A model generated the notes under the pieces. The model had not been told where the DNA came from, made no database searches, and was given only the letters and a program-made list of their open reading frames with translations. From positions 2,170,001 through 2,234,000 of the forward strand of contig NZ_CP133779.1 in assembly GCF_034347425.1 (NCBI RefSeq): a stretch of 64,000 nt of DNA, read 5' to 3'. Positions 1-9,321 of the stretch are shown in pieces (the stretch's first letter is position 1; every line of letters begins with the position of its first letter). Made by a program: the position numbers and the translations under genes. The DNA is from Undibacterium sp. CCC3.4. Its GTDB lineage: Bacteria > Pseudomonadota > Gammaproteobacteria > Burkholderiales > Burkholderiaceae_D.

Positions 1-944
1 ACGGTGCCATCGCCAGCTTACTGTGCAGCGATGGCAGTCGTTTGCAGGCCGATTTATATATCGATTGCAGCGGCTTTCGTGCCGCGCTGATTGGCAAGGC
101 CTTGGGTTCGCCGTTCAAATCGGTCGACGACGTGCTGTTCGTTGATCGCGCTTTGGCGATGCAAGTACCGTATCCTGAACCGCACAGCGCGATTCCCTCT
201 TACACAATGGCGACCGCACAAACAGCCGGTTGGATTTGGGATATAGGCTTGCAGCAGCGCCGTGGCGTCGGTCATGTGTATTCCAGCCGGCACACCGACG
301 ATGTGACGGCCGAGCAAGCTTTGCGTGATTATATCGGGCCGGCGGCGGCGCAACTGCAGGCACGCAAGATTGACCTCGCGCTCGGCTATCGGCCCCAAGC
401 CTGGGTGAAAAATTGCGTCGCCGTCGGTTTATCGGGTGGCTTTCTCGAACCTCTGGAAGCGTCCGGCATAGGCTTGGTCGAAACCGCGGCTTACCTGATC
501 AGCTATCTGTTTCCAGCCGATGGCAACCAAGCCCCGGTGGCGAAAGTATTCAATGACATGATGCGCCAACGCTACGAGCGCATCGTCGATTTCATCAAAT
601 TACATTACTGCCTTACACAGCGCCGTGACAGTGCGTTCTGGATAGACAATCTGGCACCGGGCAGCAGCAAACTCAGTGAACAATTGGCCATGTGGCGTAG
701 CCGTGCACCGCACCGGCTCGATTTTATCAGTGATGTGGAAATGTACCCATGTTCTAGTTGGCAATACGTGCTTTATGGCATGGAATTCAAGACTACGCTT
801 GCCAGCAATTCCTTGCTCTGGACCCGCAGCAGCGACGCGCAACGCGAATTTGACATGATCGCCCAGATGTCCCGGCACGCGCTCGAGGATTTGCCTGAGC
901 ATCGCGCATTGATCGAACAGATGCAAGCAACAGCTATGAAGTAG
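1..944 (+). CDS. Flavin-dependent tryptophan halogenase family protein, 5'-truncated by window edge
   Basis: The reading frame is open from the first bases (frame starting at base 3), so the true start lies outside the window; about 313 residues are visible. The piece matches the C-terminal two thirds of PrnA-type halogenases: a dinucleotide-fold segment around ADLYIDCSGFR, and the motif GLSGGFLEPLEASGIGLVE, whose Glu corresponds to the catalytic Glu of the family. The signature WxWxIP motif would lie upstream or be degenerate; only GWIWDIGL is visible here. Family members use FADH2, O2 and halide to chlorinate or brominate tryptophan or other aromatics in the cytosol; relatives in TonB-receptor/sugar loci have unproven substrates. 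A permease gene follows in the same direction. Family confident, substrate unknown. Confidence 0.85.
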   Translation, partial: GAIASLLCSDGSRLQADLYIDCSGFRAALIGKALGSPFKSVDDVLFVDRALAMQVPYPEPHSAIPSYTMATAQTAGWIWDIGLQQRRGVGHVYSSRHTDDVTAEQALRDYIGPAAAQLQARKIDLALGYRPQAWVKNCVAVGLSGGFLEPLEASGIGLVETAAYLISYLFPADGNQAPVAKVFNDMMRQRYERIVDFIKLHYCLTQRRDSAFWIDNLAPGSSKLSEQLAMWRSRAPHRLDFISDVEMYPCSSWQYVLYGMEFKTTLASNSLLWTRSSDAQREFDMIAQMSRHALEDLPEHRALIEQMQATAMK

Positions 945-1000
945 AGGCCTTGCGGTATAGGCGTCAAATTGATGCTTGTACGCCATATTTCATGCTATTC

Positions 1001-1028
1001 TTCCGCTTGAAAACCTTTTCAAGCGGAA
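1001..1028. repeat. Perfect 13-bp inverted repeat between halogenase and permease genes
   Basis: Arms at 1001-1013 (TTCCGCTTGAAAA) and 1016-1028 are perfectly complementary with a 2-nt centre (CC). It lies 56 bp after the halogenase stop and 128 bp before the permease start. There is no T-run after the second arm, so it is a poor intrinsic terminator. A dimeric-regulator operator of LacI-like shape is an alternative, although those usually have a CG centre. Confidence 0.6.
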
Positions 1029-1155
1029 TGTGAGGGATGGTAATCGCATCAAAATCGGCTGAAAATCATTGCAAGAGACCAATGATAGTCAAGCTCAGCA
1101 CCTTGGCTTTCTGTAGATCAAGGGTTGGAACAATTAAAAAAACGAAAGTTGAGAC

Positions 1156-2481
1156 ATGCAAGCGATGAAACCCACCGCCTCACCCCTGTTATGGGTGCCG
1201 ACCGCCTATTTCACGATGGCACTGACGTATATGACGCTCACCAGCGTCACCGCCATCATGTTCAAAAACATGGGCATGGATAATGCCAAAGCGGCGCAGT
1301 ATGCCAGCTACCTGATTCTGGCTTACACCGTCAAACCACTGTTTGCCCCCTTCGTCGAGATGTACCGGACCAAAAAATTCTTTGTCATTTGCAGCCAAAT
1401 CAGCATAGGCCTGGGCTTTGCCGGCGTGGCATTGGCGATGAACTTGCCTGATTACATGGCCATTCTGATGCTGCTGTTTTGGGGGATTTCTTTTATTGGT
1501 GCGACGCAAGATATTGCTTCTGATGGCGTCTACGTGACTTCGCTCGATGGCAAGATGCAAGCCTTGTACTGCGGCATCCAGGGTTTGAGCTGGAATATCG
1601 GTCCCATCATCGCTTCCGGTGGTTTGGTGTATTTAAGCGGCAAATTACACAGTGACTTTTTTCACCACGATGCCACCGTCTTCGGCCCAGAGTGGCGCGA
1701 TGCCTGGCAAGTGGTGTTCGCCATCGTTGCGGCAGTGAATATTTTGATGGCGTTCTGGCATAAACGAGTGATGCCAGAGGGTGCCAAAGCCCAGCACACA
1801 CCGACCGATGCCAAAGCGGCGCTGCACATCATGCGTGATTCATTCAGCAGCTTTTTCAAAAAACGCGGTATCTGGCTGATGATCGCCTTCGCATTTTTGT
1901 TTCGCTTGAGCATAGGCTTTCTGGAAAAAATCGGCCCCTTCTTTATGGTCGATCCGGTCTCGCAAGGGGGCTTAGGTTTGAACAACGAATTGCTCGGCAT
2001 CATATACGGCACCTATGGTCTGATTGCCGTATTACTCGGTTCTTTGCTGGGTGGCTGGTTTCTGGCGCGCCGTGGCTTGCAGTCCAGTTTGTTTCTCTTG
2101 TGTTGCGCCGTGAATATTCCCAATGTCACGTTTTTGATCATGAGCATCTATCAACCAAGCAGCTTGCTGGCGATCACCGCTGGGGTGGCGATAGAGAAAT
2201 TCTTTTTCGGCTTCGGTTCGGTCGGCTTCATGATTTACATGATGCAGCAACTCGCTCCCGGCAAATACACCACCACCCACTACGCCTTCGGTACCGGCTT
2301 GATGGGTTTGTGCATGATGGTGACCGGCGTCCTCAGTGGACATTTGCAGCAATGGCTAGGTTACACGCATTACTTTATTTTCGTCATGCTGGCCACCATC
2401 CCCTCATTCTTGGTATGTTGGTTTGCACCGTTCTACCAGTCGCCGCAAAGCGGCGACGAGCTCGGCACCGCAGCGCTGTAG
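1156..2481 (+). CDS. MFS permease, AmpG/PAT-like
   Basis: 441 residues with about 12 hydrophobic segments, the normal size for a major facilitator permease of the inner membrane. The run GATQDIASDGVYVTSL resembles the conserved TQDIxxDA region of AmpG-type (PAT family) transporters, which carry muropeptides or acetyl-CoA. It follows the halogenase gene in the same direction after 211 bp, a pairing common in halogenase loci where the permease is thought to bring in a sugar or aromatic substrate. The upstream SD is weak (GTTGAG), so the start is moderately sure. Downstream it converges with gloA. Substrate unknown. Confidence 0.75.
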   Translation: MQAMKPTASPLLWVPTAYFTMALTYMTLTSVTAIMFKNMGMDNAKAAQYASYLILAYTVKPLFAPFVEMYRTKKFFVICSQISIGLGFAGVALAMNLPDYMAILMLLFWGISFIGATQDIASDGVYVTSLDGKMQALYCGIQGLSWNIGPIIASGGLVYLSGKLHSDFFHHDATVFGPEWRDAWQVVFAIVAAVNILMAFWHKRVMPEGAKAQHTPTDAKAALHIMRDSFSSFFKKRGIWLMIAFAFLFRLSIGFLEKIGPFFMVDPVSQGGLGLNNELLGIIYGTYGLIAVLLGSLLGGWFLARRGLQSSLFLLCCAVNIPNVTFLIMSIYQPSSLLAITAGVAIEKFFFGFGSVGFMIYMMQQLAPGKYTTTHYAFGTGLMGLCMMVTGVLSGHLQQWLGYTHYFIFVMLATIPSFLVCWFAPFYQSPQSGDELGTAAL

Positions 2482-2501
2482 AGCGTGCAGCGCAGCCGTG
2501 T

Positions 2502-2900
2502 TTACAGGCTCACCTCTGAGCTGCGCTGTATCAATTCAATTTTGTAGCCATCAGGATCTTCGACGAAGGCGATGACGGTGCTGCCACCCTTGACCGGGCC
2601 GGCTTCGCGCGTGACTTTACCGCCACGTTCTTTGACAGCCTGGCAGGCGGCGGCGACATCGGGTACAGCAATCGCAATATGGCCATAGGCGGTGCCGATT
2701 TCATACTGCTCGACGCCGTAGTTATAGGTCAGTTCAAGTTCGGTATGCTCGGGATTGCTGCCATACCCAAGAAACGCCAAAGTGTACTTGTACTCAGGGT
2801 TATCGGATTGACTCAGCAAGTGCATGCCCAGAACTTCAGTGTAAAACGTGATCGCGCGTTGCAAATGGCCGACGCGTAGCATGGTGTGGAGGATGCGCAT
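2502..2900 (-). CDS. gloA: Lactoylglutathione lyase (glyoxalase I)
   Basis: 132 residues, close to E. coli GloA (135). It isomerises the hemithioacetal of methylglyoxal and glutathione to S-lactoylglutathione in the cytosol. All four metal ligands of the Ni-type enzyme are present: His5, Glu56, His74 and Glu122. The frame is open for 34 further codons upstream, but the ATG at 2900 is preceded by AGGA at a good distance and gives the canonical [11 protein letters not shown] start. It appears monocistronic, convergent with the MFS gene. Confidence 0.95.
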   Translation of the reverse strand: MRILHTMLRVGHLQRAITFYTEVLGMHLLSQSDNPEYKYTLAFLGYGSNPEHTELELTYNYGVEQYEIGTAYGHIAIAVPDVAAACQAVKERGGKVTREAGPVKGGSTVIAFVEDPDGYKIELIQRSSEVSL

Positions 2901-3119
2901 GGTATTCCTGGTAAATGGGCGGAGACAAGGTTTGATTTTACGACTTTTTTCAGCCTCGCGTATTGTGTCGGGAATAAGGACACTGCGCTTGCTCAAGCCC
3001 AATCGCTTGCATTAATTGAGCTGAAAAAATCATCAAATAAATCGATTAGACGTGCTGCCTTGATGTCATTAGTATTGAGTAGCCTATTCGGTAATTGAGT
3101 GACACACAAGGAGATGATG

Positions 3120-3326
3120 ATGCCTGAATTGACGCTGATTGAGATTGAACAGCTTGCTGGGGCGACCGTATCCGGCGACATTGCTATGGCTGCTGCAGGT
3201 GGTTGGGCCGGTACAGTGACGGGAGCTGCAATTGGCGGTTTGCTTGGTGCGGCCATAGGATTCGCTGTTGGCGTTGCGATATCAGTAGGATATGCCTTAT
3301 CGGGCGGCACCTTTGGTCGTGCATAA
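3120..3326 (+). CDS. Bacteriocin-like peptide precursor with double-glycine-type leader
   Basis: 68 residues. Three in-frame ATGs lie at 3114, 3117 and 3120; only the last has a normal 6-nt spacing from AAGGAG (3108-3113). The N-terminus MPELTLIEIEQLAGA has the pattern of a double-glycine leader (acidic/hydrophobic ELTxxEIxxLxG, then a G-A cleavage site). The rest is a Gly/Ala-rich hydrophobic segment with several GxxxG-type spacings (GAAIGGLLGAAIGFAVG), as in two-peptide class II bacteriocins and some microcins. No peptidase-ABC exporter is in the window, so export would need a distant transporter. Function is inferred from architecture; it could also be a small membrane protein without antibacterial role. 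Confidence 0.6.
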   Translation: MPELTLIEIEQLAGATVSGDIAMAAAGGWAGTVTGAAIGGLLGAAIGFAVGVAISVGYALSGGTFGRA

Positions 3327-3392
3327 GGCATAGTATGCAAGCGTAGCGATTTTTTTGTAGGAATACAAACCTCGAACAAATCGTATTGATTC

Positions 3393-3415
3393 ACAGGCCT
3401 GTGGTGTAGGCCTGT
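3393..3415 (+). repeat. Hairpin between peptide gene and following membrane-protein gene
   Basis: Perfect 8-bp arms ACAGGCCT and AGGCCTGT around a 7-nt loop, 67 bp after the peptide stop and 29 bp before the next gene. There is no downstream T-run. It may stabilise the peptide mRNA or set the expression ratio of the two genes. Confidence 0.5.
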
Positions 3416-3443
3416 CTCTGATTAATTGCTGCAGGAGACGAGA

Positions 3444-3878
3444 ATGATGCTTTCCGACATACCATGCAGATGGCTGGCGTTTGTGTTCGCACCCGAGTTA
3501 CGTGGCTTGACCGCCGAGCAAATTGAGCAGCAGTTCGCCATGGCCAAGCAGGCGTCGCTGCCGCGCATACGAGCGTATGCTGGTTGGGCCTTGCTCATCG
3601 CCTTGCTGGTGCCGTTTCTTTGCTTGCTGGCGCTATGTTATGTCAGCGGCCTGCTGCTCGCACACACGGGTTTAGTCACTGTTGCGTTGGCCGGTTTGGG
3701 TAGTTTATCAGCATCGCTACTGTACGCAGTGCTGATGCTGCTGATCTTGCTGCCGGCATTGAAGCGCCAAAGCACCGCACCGTGTTTTGATCTTAAAACT
3801 CCGGCAAATCCGCCGCCGCATGCTGGCGCAACTGTTGGCGCGCGCTGTGATAATCGGGAAACACCGATTCCACGGTAG
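3444..3878 (+). CDS. Small two-helix membrane protein, possible immunity protein
   Basis: 144 residues from the ATG at 3444, which sits 6 nt after AGGAG (3433-3437); a TTG further upstream is unlikely. A cytosolic N-terminal stretch (about residues 1-40) is followed by two long hydrophobic helices (roughly 45-75 and 80-108). The tail is Pro/Arg-rich and lies antisense to the last 86 bp of the convergent metallopeptidase gene. I recognise no family. Its place behind the peptide precursor and its size would fit a bacteriocin self-immunity or accessory membrane protein, but that rests on context only. The tail could also result from loss of an original stop. Confidence 0.5.
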   Translation: MMLSDIPCRWLAFVFAPELRGLTAEQIEQQFAMAKQASLPRIRAYAGWALLIALLVPFLCLLALCYVSGLLLAHTGLVTVALAGLGSLSASLLYAVLMLLILLPALKRQSTAPCFDLKTPANPPPHAGATVGARCDNRETPIPR

Positions 3879-4662
3879 CCCAGAAACGTGGGCTGTGGTT
3901 CATTTCGCGCAAATGGGCCAGTTCATGGACGATGACGTAGTCGATAATATGTGGCGAGAAATGGATCAAGCGCCAGTTCAGCCGGATTTTTCCCTGTGAA
4001 GTGCAAGATCCCCAACGCGTGCGTGCCGATGATAATTGCATACTCTGGTATTGCACACCGAGTTGTTCGGCGAAGCCAGGCAGGCGCTCCGTGAAGTAAG
4101 CGTGGGCACGCTGTCGCAGCCAGGTTTCTAATGCAGTTTTGATTTGCGCTTGCGAGCTGGTATCTGCACAATACAGTAACAGGGTGTCCTGCTCACGATT
4201 GCTGCTGCGAGCAGGGCCAGGCAGCAAGCGTAATGACAATTCATCGCCGAGATACGGCAGTCGTGTGCCATCTTGCCATGGCAAGGCGGCGCTCGGCTTG
4301 CGTGCGCTGCGCTCGCGCCGTTCGCCCAACTTGCGCACGATCCACGACTGTTTTTCATTGAGCGCCAGTTCGATGTCGGCGATCGTTACCCAGCGCGGGG
4401 CCGTTACTCTGAGGCCTTGTGCATGGATAAGGAAGCCGATACTGCGCCGCTTGGAGCGCAGTAATTCGTACTCGACCCAAGTATTTTCCAAAAGAATGCG
4501 GCGTTGTCTGGAACCCGTGGCAGGTGGTGTGACTGCTTGCGCTGGCAGCTTTGGCAACTGCGGTGGTGCTACGCGGCGCTCCGGACTGTGCACCTCGCCG
4601 AATAACTCGAGCTGCAGCGCACGCTGCACCATATCAATGATAGACGGGAGGCGGGTTTTCAT
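3793..4662 (-). CDS. YgjP-like zinc metallopeptidase (DUF45/WLM superfamily)
   Basis: 289 residues. The C-terminal half carries the zinc-protease signature VHELAHLREMNHSPRFW (HExxH plus a downstream His), with the preceding TRWGSC block typical of YgjP/DUF45. The N-terminal 70 residues are variable and basic. The family is predicted to be cytosolic metal-dependent hydrolases of poorly known substrate. It lies 17 bp behind plsC, as the probable last gene of the glyQ-glyS-gmhB-plsC run. No clear SD is seen for the ATG at 4662, so translational coupling is possible. Its 3' end overlaps the small membrane-protein gene on the other strand. Confidence 0.85.
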   Translation of the reverse strand: MKTRLPSIIDMVQRALQLELFGEVHSPERRVAPPQLPKLPAQAVTPPATGSRQRRILLENTWVEYELLRSKRRSIGFLIHAQGLRVTAPRWVTIADIELALNEKQSWIVRKLGERRERSARKPSAALPWQDGTRLPYLGDELSLRLLPGPARSSNREQDTLLLYCADTSSQAQIKTALETWLRQRAHAYFTERLPGFAEQLGVQYQSMQLSSARTRWGSCTSQGKIRLNWRLIHFSPHIIDYVIVHELAHLREMNHSPRFWATVESVFPDYHSARQQLRQHAAADLPEF

Positions 4663-4679
4663 TCCATGCCAAACACAGA

Positions 4680-5420
4680 TTATTTGTCACGATACACTTG
4701 CGGTGAAATCACACGCATCTCGGCTTCTATCCATGCTTCGACTTGCTGCATCAATTCCACCGGCGTGCTGTTCCCCGGATAAATCGGCGCACCAACCGAC
4801 ACCGTGACCAGACCTGGTTTTTTGATGAAGGAATTTTTCGGCCAACATTCGCCGGAATTAAGCGCGATCGGCACTACCGGCGTATTGGTTTCGACTGCCA
4901 AACGGGCACCGCCGCCTTTGTAATTACCTTTTTTACCGACCGCAATGCGCGTGCCTTCCGGGAACATGATGATCCACTGACCATCGGCCAAGCGTTTTTT
5001 TCCATGCGTCACAACCTGGGCGAAAGCATCCTTGCCTTTGCTGCGGTCGATAGGAATCATGCGCAGCATGGAGATGGCCCAACCGAAAAATGGAATATAG
5101 GTGATTTCTTTTTTGAAGACGAAGACCAGCGGGCGCGGCGTCGCCATCAAGAGAAAGATGGTTTCCCACGCCGATTGGTGTTTCGATAAAATAATCGCCG
5201 GCGCATCCGGGAAATTTTCAAAGCCCTTGAATTCATAGCGTATGCCGCAGACTACGCGCGCGCACCAGATGATGAAGACATTCCAGCGCGCCGTGATGTA
5301 GTAGCGCTGATTGTAGGGGAGGAAGGCGAACAGCATGCTGATCGGTGCCCAGATAACAGTGGCAACGATCATCAACAACAAAAACAGCATAGAGCGTAAC
5401 AGGCGGGTAAAGCGAAGCAT
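4680..5420 (-). CDS. plsC: 1-acyl-sn-glycerol-3-phosphate acyltransferase
   Basis: 246 residues from an ATG preceded by GGAGA at 5 nt; an ATG 10 codons upstream lacks a ribosome site. It transfers an acyl chain to lysophosphatidate to make phosphatidate, at the inner membrane. An N-terminal hydrophobic anchor is followed by the acyltransferase motifs KHQSAWET (the HxxxxD box with Glu in place of Asp) and FPEGTR. It follows gmhB by 32 bp in the same transcription unit. The HxxxxE variant is seen in several betaproteobacterial PlsC proteins and probably does not abolish activity. Confidence 0.9.
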   Translation of the reverse strand: MLRFTRLLRSMLFLLLMIVATVIWAPISMLFAFLPYNQRYYITARWNVFIIWCARVVCGIRYEFKGFENFPDAPAIILSKHQSAWETIFLLMATPRPLVFVFKKEITYIPFFGWAISMLRMIPIDRSKGKDAFAQVVTHGKKRLADGQWIIMFPEGTRIAVGKKGNYKGGGARLAVETNTPVVPIALNSGECWPKNSFIKKPGLVTVSVGAPIYPGNSTPVELMQQVEAWIEAEMRVISPQVYRDK

Positions 5421-5452
5421 CTTGTCTCCAACAATCACAAACAGGTTCAATA

Positions 5453-6013
5453 TCAGGCGTCAGGCGCAGGTGCGGCATCAGCGGCGAGCAAGTGCTCGAC
5501 TACCGCAGCCAGATCGGCGTACTGCTTGGTACCGGGTGGCAGGCCGCCTTTTTCCAAGGTTTTTTGGCCCTTGCCGGTCAATACCAGATGCGGCACGCAG
5601 CCCATCACGAAACCGGCTTGCAAATCGCGCAGTGAATCGCCGATACTGTGTACGCCTTTGAGACTGACATCATAGCGGCGCGCAATTTCCTGCAGCATGC
5701 CAGGTTTCGGCTTACGGCAGTCGCAACAGTCATCGGCCATATGCGGGCAAAAAAATACGGCATCGATGGTGGCGCCGACTTGTTGCGCGGCGCTGTGCAT
5801 TTTCTGATGAATGGCATTGAGCGTCGCCATGTCGAACAGCTTACGCCCGATCCCCGACTGATTCGTCGCTACCACGACGCGATAGCCGGCTTGATTAAGC
5901 CGAGCGATCGCTGGCAGCGAACCAGGGATAGCGATCCACTCTTGAGGTGCTTTGATGAAGGCATCAGAATCTTGGTTGATGACACCATCGCGGTCGAGAA
6001 TAATCAGTTTCAT
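5453..6013 (-). CDS. gmhB: D-glycero-beta-D-manno-heptose-1,7-bisphosphate 7-phosphatase
   Basis: 186 residues (E. coli 191). HAD-superfamily phosphatase that removes the 7-phosphate in ADP-heptose synthesis for LPS inner core. Motif I is DRDGVIN near residue 7, motif II ATNQSG. The structural zinc loop CPHMADDCCDCRKPKPGM supplies the Cys/His ligands diagnostic of GmhB. The start at 6013 gives the canonical MKLIILDRDG; a GTG at 6034 just abutting the glyS stop is an alternative. Coupled to glyS upstream and plsC downstream. Confidence 0.92.
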   Translation of the reverse strand: MKLIILDRDGVINQDSDAFIKAPQEWIAIPGSLPAIARLNQAGYRVVVATNQSGIGRKLFDMATLNAIHQKMHSAAQQVGATIDAVFFCPHMADDCCDCRKPKPGMLQEIARRYDVSLKGVHSIGDSLRDLQAGFVMGCVPHLVLTGKGQKTLEKGGLPPGTKQYADLAAVVEHLLAADAAPAPDA

Positions 6014-6030
6014 CGGTTTGCGTTCCCCGT

Positions 6031-8172
6031 TCACGCCGCCAACTTGGAAATATCGGCAACTTGGTTAAGCATCAAATGCAAGCTCGCCAGCAGTGCCAAG
6101 CGATTATTGCGTAAGGCCAGATCATCGGCATTGACCATCACATCATTGAAAAAGCTGTCTACTTCGGCGCGCAAGGCGGCCAGCATTTTCAGCGCCGCAG
6201 TAAAGTCGCCTGCGGCATATGCCGCATCGACGCCCGGTTTGACGCGTGCCATAGCGGCGGCCAGCGCTTGTTCCGCCACTTCGCTCAGCAAGCTGGCGTC
6301 GACGGTGCTCGGCACGCTGTCGGCTTTTTTCAAAATATTGGTGATGCGCTTGTTGGCAGCCGCCAGTGCCAAGGATTCCGGTAGCGCGGCAAAGGCTTGG
6401 ACTGCCGCCAAGCGCTCGACGATATTGGCCAGCGTATCGGGCTGTTGCGCGACTATGGCTTCAATTTCGTTTATAGCGCTGAGCTTGTTAATAGATGCTC
6501 TAATTTCATTTCCAAAAGCGATGACTTGATCAGTTCCATCATATCCTCTTAATAGACCACGCAGACGCTCATAGAGAAAGTTCAGTACTTCAGCGCTCGG
6601 ATCGCGGAACTGCGCATTGCCGGCAAATACGGCGGCACTGTCGCTGAGTAAATCCGTCAGCGACAAAGGCAGGCGTTTTTCCACCAGCATGCGCAAGATG
6701 CCCAGGGCATGACGACGCAGCGCAAACGGATCGCGGTCGCCGGTAGGTTGCAAACCTATGCCCCAGATACCGACCAAGGTTTCGAGTTTATCAGCCAAGG
6801 CCACCACCGTGCCGGTCATGCTGGCTGGCAGGGCATCGCCGGAAAAGCGCGGTTGGTAATGTTCTGAAGCGGCCGCGGCGACATCGGCCGGTTCGCCGTC
6901 ATGCAGCGCGTAATACGTGCCCATGATGCCTTGCAATTCAGGAAATTCCCCGACCATATCGGTCAGCAAATCGGTTTTTGCCAGTAAGGCGGCACGCTGG
7001 GCCAAGGCGACGTCGGTACCGAGTGCCGCGGCGATTTTGCCGGCCAAGACTTGCACGCGTTCGGTGCGTTCGGCTTGACTGCCGAGTTTATTGTGGTAGA
7101 CCACGTTGGCCAGCAGAGGCAAACGCGCTGCCAAGGTTTTTTTCTTGTCTTGCTCGAAAAAGAATTTTGCATCCGACAGGCGCGGGCGTACCACGCGCTC
7201 ATTGCCTTCGATGATGAAGCGCGGATCGTCGGTCGCCAGATTCGAGACAATCAAAAAGCGCGAACGCAGTTTGCCGGCGCTGTCGGTGAGGGCGAAATAC
7301 TTTTGATTCGTTTGCATCGTCAGTATCAGGCATTCCTGCGGCACGCTGAGGAATTCGGCTTCGAAATGACATTCGTACACCACCGGCCATTCGACCAAGG
7401 CACTGACTTCATCGAGTAAGGATTCCGGCATCAGCACCAGATCGCTGCCGGCCTTGGCCAACAAGGCGGCGCTGATTAATTGTTTGCGTTGTTCGACGCT
7501 GGCGATGACCTTGCCCTGTTCTTGTAACACGGCGGCATAGTCGTCGGCGTGGGCGATGCTGATCTCACCGGCCGACAGGAAGCGGTGACCACGCGTGATG
7601 CGGCCACTGTCCAAACCGAGCAAATGCACAGGCACGATGGTCGTACCATGCAAAGCCAATATCGAATGAACCGGGCGCACGAAGTGCACGGTTTCGCCAT
7701 CCGGACGCTGGTAGCTCATCACTTTCGGGATCGGTAATTTGGCAATGCTTTCGGCAATCGCGGCTTGCAAGGCCGGTGCCAAGGCGGTACCGGCGGCGGT
7801 ATGGCTGTAAAACAGGCTTTCGGCCTTGCCATCGACGGCGCGTTCGAGCTCACTCAGTTGTACTTCAGGGAAACCCATAGCTGCCAATTTTTTTGCCAGC
7901 GGTGCGGTCGGCTGGCCGGCGGCATCGATCGCTACACTGACTGGTAATACTTTTTCGCGCAACAGTTTGTCGGGCGAGATGGCGCGCACTTGCGTGATCG
8001 ACACCGCCAGGCGGCGCGGTGAGGCATAGCTGCTGACCACTGCATCGGCTTCGAGCAAATCGCGCGCTTGCAGGCCGGCGGCGACGCCGGCAGCGAAGGC
8101 GGCACCGAGTTTTGCCAGCGCTTTAGGCGGCAATTCTTCAGTAAATAATTCGACTAATAATGTTTGCTTCAT
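6031..8172 (-). CDS. glyS: Glycyl-tRNA synthetase beta subunit
   Basis: 713 residues, near the usual ~690-700. It is the tRNA-binding subunit of the bacterial alpha2beta2 glycyl-tRNA synthetase. The N-terminus [19 protein letters not shown] is the family signature and [16 protein letters not shown] is also conserved; a C-terminal anticodon-binding (DALR-like) region follows. It lies 63 bp after glyQ and ends 17 bp before gmhB, so the block is probably one operon. Confidence 0.97.
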   Translation of the reverse strand: MKQTLLVELFTEELPPKALAKLGAAFAAGVAAGLQARDLLEADAVVSSYASPRRLAVSITQVRAISPDKLLREKVLPVSVAIDAAGQPTAPLAKKLAAMGFPEVQLSELERAVDGKAESLFYSHTAAGTALAPALQAAIAESIAKLPIPKVMSYQRPDGETVHFVRPVHSILALHGTTIVPVHLLGLDSGRITRGHRFLSAGEISIAHADDYAAVLQEQGKVIASVEQRKQLISAALLAKAGSDLVLMPESLLDEVSALVEWPVVYECHFEAEFLSVPQECLILTMQTNQKYFALTDSAGKLRSRFLIVSNLATDDPRFIIEGNERVVRPRLSDAKFFFEQDKKKTLAARLPLLANVVYHNKLGSQAERTERVQVLAGKIAAALGTDVALAQRAALLAKTDLLTDMVGEFPELQGIMGTYYALHDGEPADVAAAASEHYQPRFSGDALPASMTGTVVALADKLETLVGIWGIGLQPTGDRDPFALRRHALGILRMLVEKRLPLSLTDLLSDSAAVFAGNAQFRDPSAEVLNFLYERLRGLLRGYDGTDQVIAFGNEIRASINKLSAINEIEAIVAQQPDTLANIVERLAAVQAFAALPESLALAAANKRITNILKKADSVPSTVDASLLSEVAEQALAAAMARVKPGVDAAYAAGDFTAALKMLAALRAEVDSFFNDVMVNADDLALRNNRLALLASLHLMLNQVADISKLAA

Positions 8173-8235
8173 ATTTCACTTTCCTGCGTGCCGGATTACC
8201 CCGGCATCCAAAATTGATCGTGTATCGACGGCGGC

Positions 8236-9165
8236 TCAGAGCACCGGCTTGTGCTGATCGTCGGCCGCGCACATCGGGAAGCCCAGTGCTGCCCGCGAAG
8301 CGTAATAGGCGGCGGCGACGGCACGCGAAAGATTGCGGATGCGGCCGATGTAAGCGGCCCGCTCAGTCACCGAAATCGCGCCGCGCGCATCGAGCAAATT
8401 GAAGGTGTGGGCCGCTTTGAGTATCATTTCGTAGGCCGGCAAGGCCAGCGATTTTTCTTCTACCGCCAACAAGCGCTTGGCTTCGGCTTCATAGTTGGTG
8501 AATAAGGAAAACAGAAAATCGGTATTCGAATATTCAAAACTGAAGGTAGACTGTTCGACTTCATTTTGGTGGAACACATCGCCATACGACAGCCGTACGG
8601 TTTGGCCGTTTTCTTCGCGCTCGGTCCAAACCAAGTTGTAGATATTGTCGACACCTTGCAAATACATGGCCAGACGTTCGATACCGTAGGTGATTTCACC
8701 GAGGATAGGCTTGCAGTCGAGTCCACCGACTTGCTGGAAGTAAGTGAACTGGGTCACCTCCATACCATTGAGCCAGACTTCCCAGCCCAAACCCCAGGCA
8801 CCAAGCGTCGGATTTTCCCAATCATCTTCGACGAAACGAATATCATTTTTTTGCAAATCGAGGCCGAGCGCGGCCAGCGAGCCGAGATACAGATCGAGGA
8901 TGTTTTCCGGTGCCGGCTTGAGCACGACTTGGTACTGGTAATAGTGTTGCAGACGATTCGGATTTTCGCCATAACGACCATCCTTGGGGCGGCGCGACGG
9001 TTGCACATAGGCGGCGCGCCAAGGCTCCGGTCCGATGGCGCGCAAAAACGTGCCCGTGTGCGAAGTGCCGGCACCGACTTCCATATCGTAAGGTTGTAAT
9101 AAGGCGCAGCCTTGCTTGGCCCAGTAATCTTGCAATGTCAGAATGATTTGTTGAAATGTGAGCAT
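8236..9165 (-). CDS. glyQ: Glycyl-tRNA synthetase alpha subunit
   Basis: 309 residues, normal for the family. This class II aminoacyl-tRNA synthetase core activates glycine. The N-terminal run from [20 protein letters not shown] through the motif containing [12 protein letters not shown] and [20 protein letters not shown] is nearly invariant among GlyQ proteins. It heads the minus-strand operon glyQ-glyS-gmhB-plsC-ygjP and is divergent from the GGDEF/EAL gene across a 241-bp intergenic region. Confidence 0.97.
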   Translation of the reverse strand: MLTFQQIILTLQDYWAKQGCALLQPYDMEVGAGTSHTGTFLRAIGPEPWRAAYVQPSRRPKDGRYGENPNRLQHYYQYQVVLKPAPENILDLYLGSLAALGLDLQKNDIRFVEDDWENPTLGAWGLGWEVWLNGMEVTQFTYFQQVGGLDCKPILGEITYGIERLAMYLQGVDNIYNLVWTEREENGQTVRLSYGDVFHQNEVEQSTFSFEYSNTDFLFSLFTNYEAEAKRLLAVEEKSLALPAYEMILKAAHTFNLLDARGAISVTERAAYIGRIRNLSRAVAAAYYASRAALGFPMCAADDQHKPVL

Positions 9166-9321
9166 CGTGCTGTCTGCCTTAAGCGCTCCGAATCGGAAGC
9201 GGGAGAATAATGATTTACCGAACCGTCAATTTTACCTCAGATATGGGGTGCCAACGCTGGCGTAGCACGCATTTGCTGCGATGCGCAATCGGTAAGCGTC
9301 TGTTTTTGGTGATTTATAAGG

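Noticed and set aside
8236..9165. T-box riboswitch ahead of glyQ-glyS
   Set aside because: Proteobacteria generally lack T-boxes and the 241-bp upstream region shows no T-box core or specifier-loop structure that I could find.
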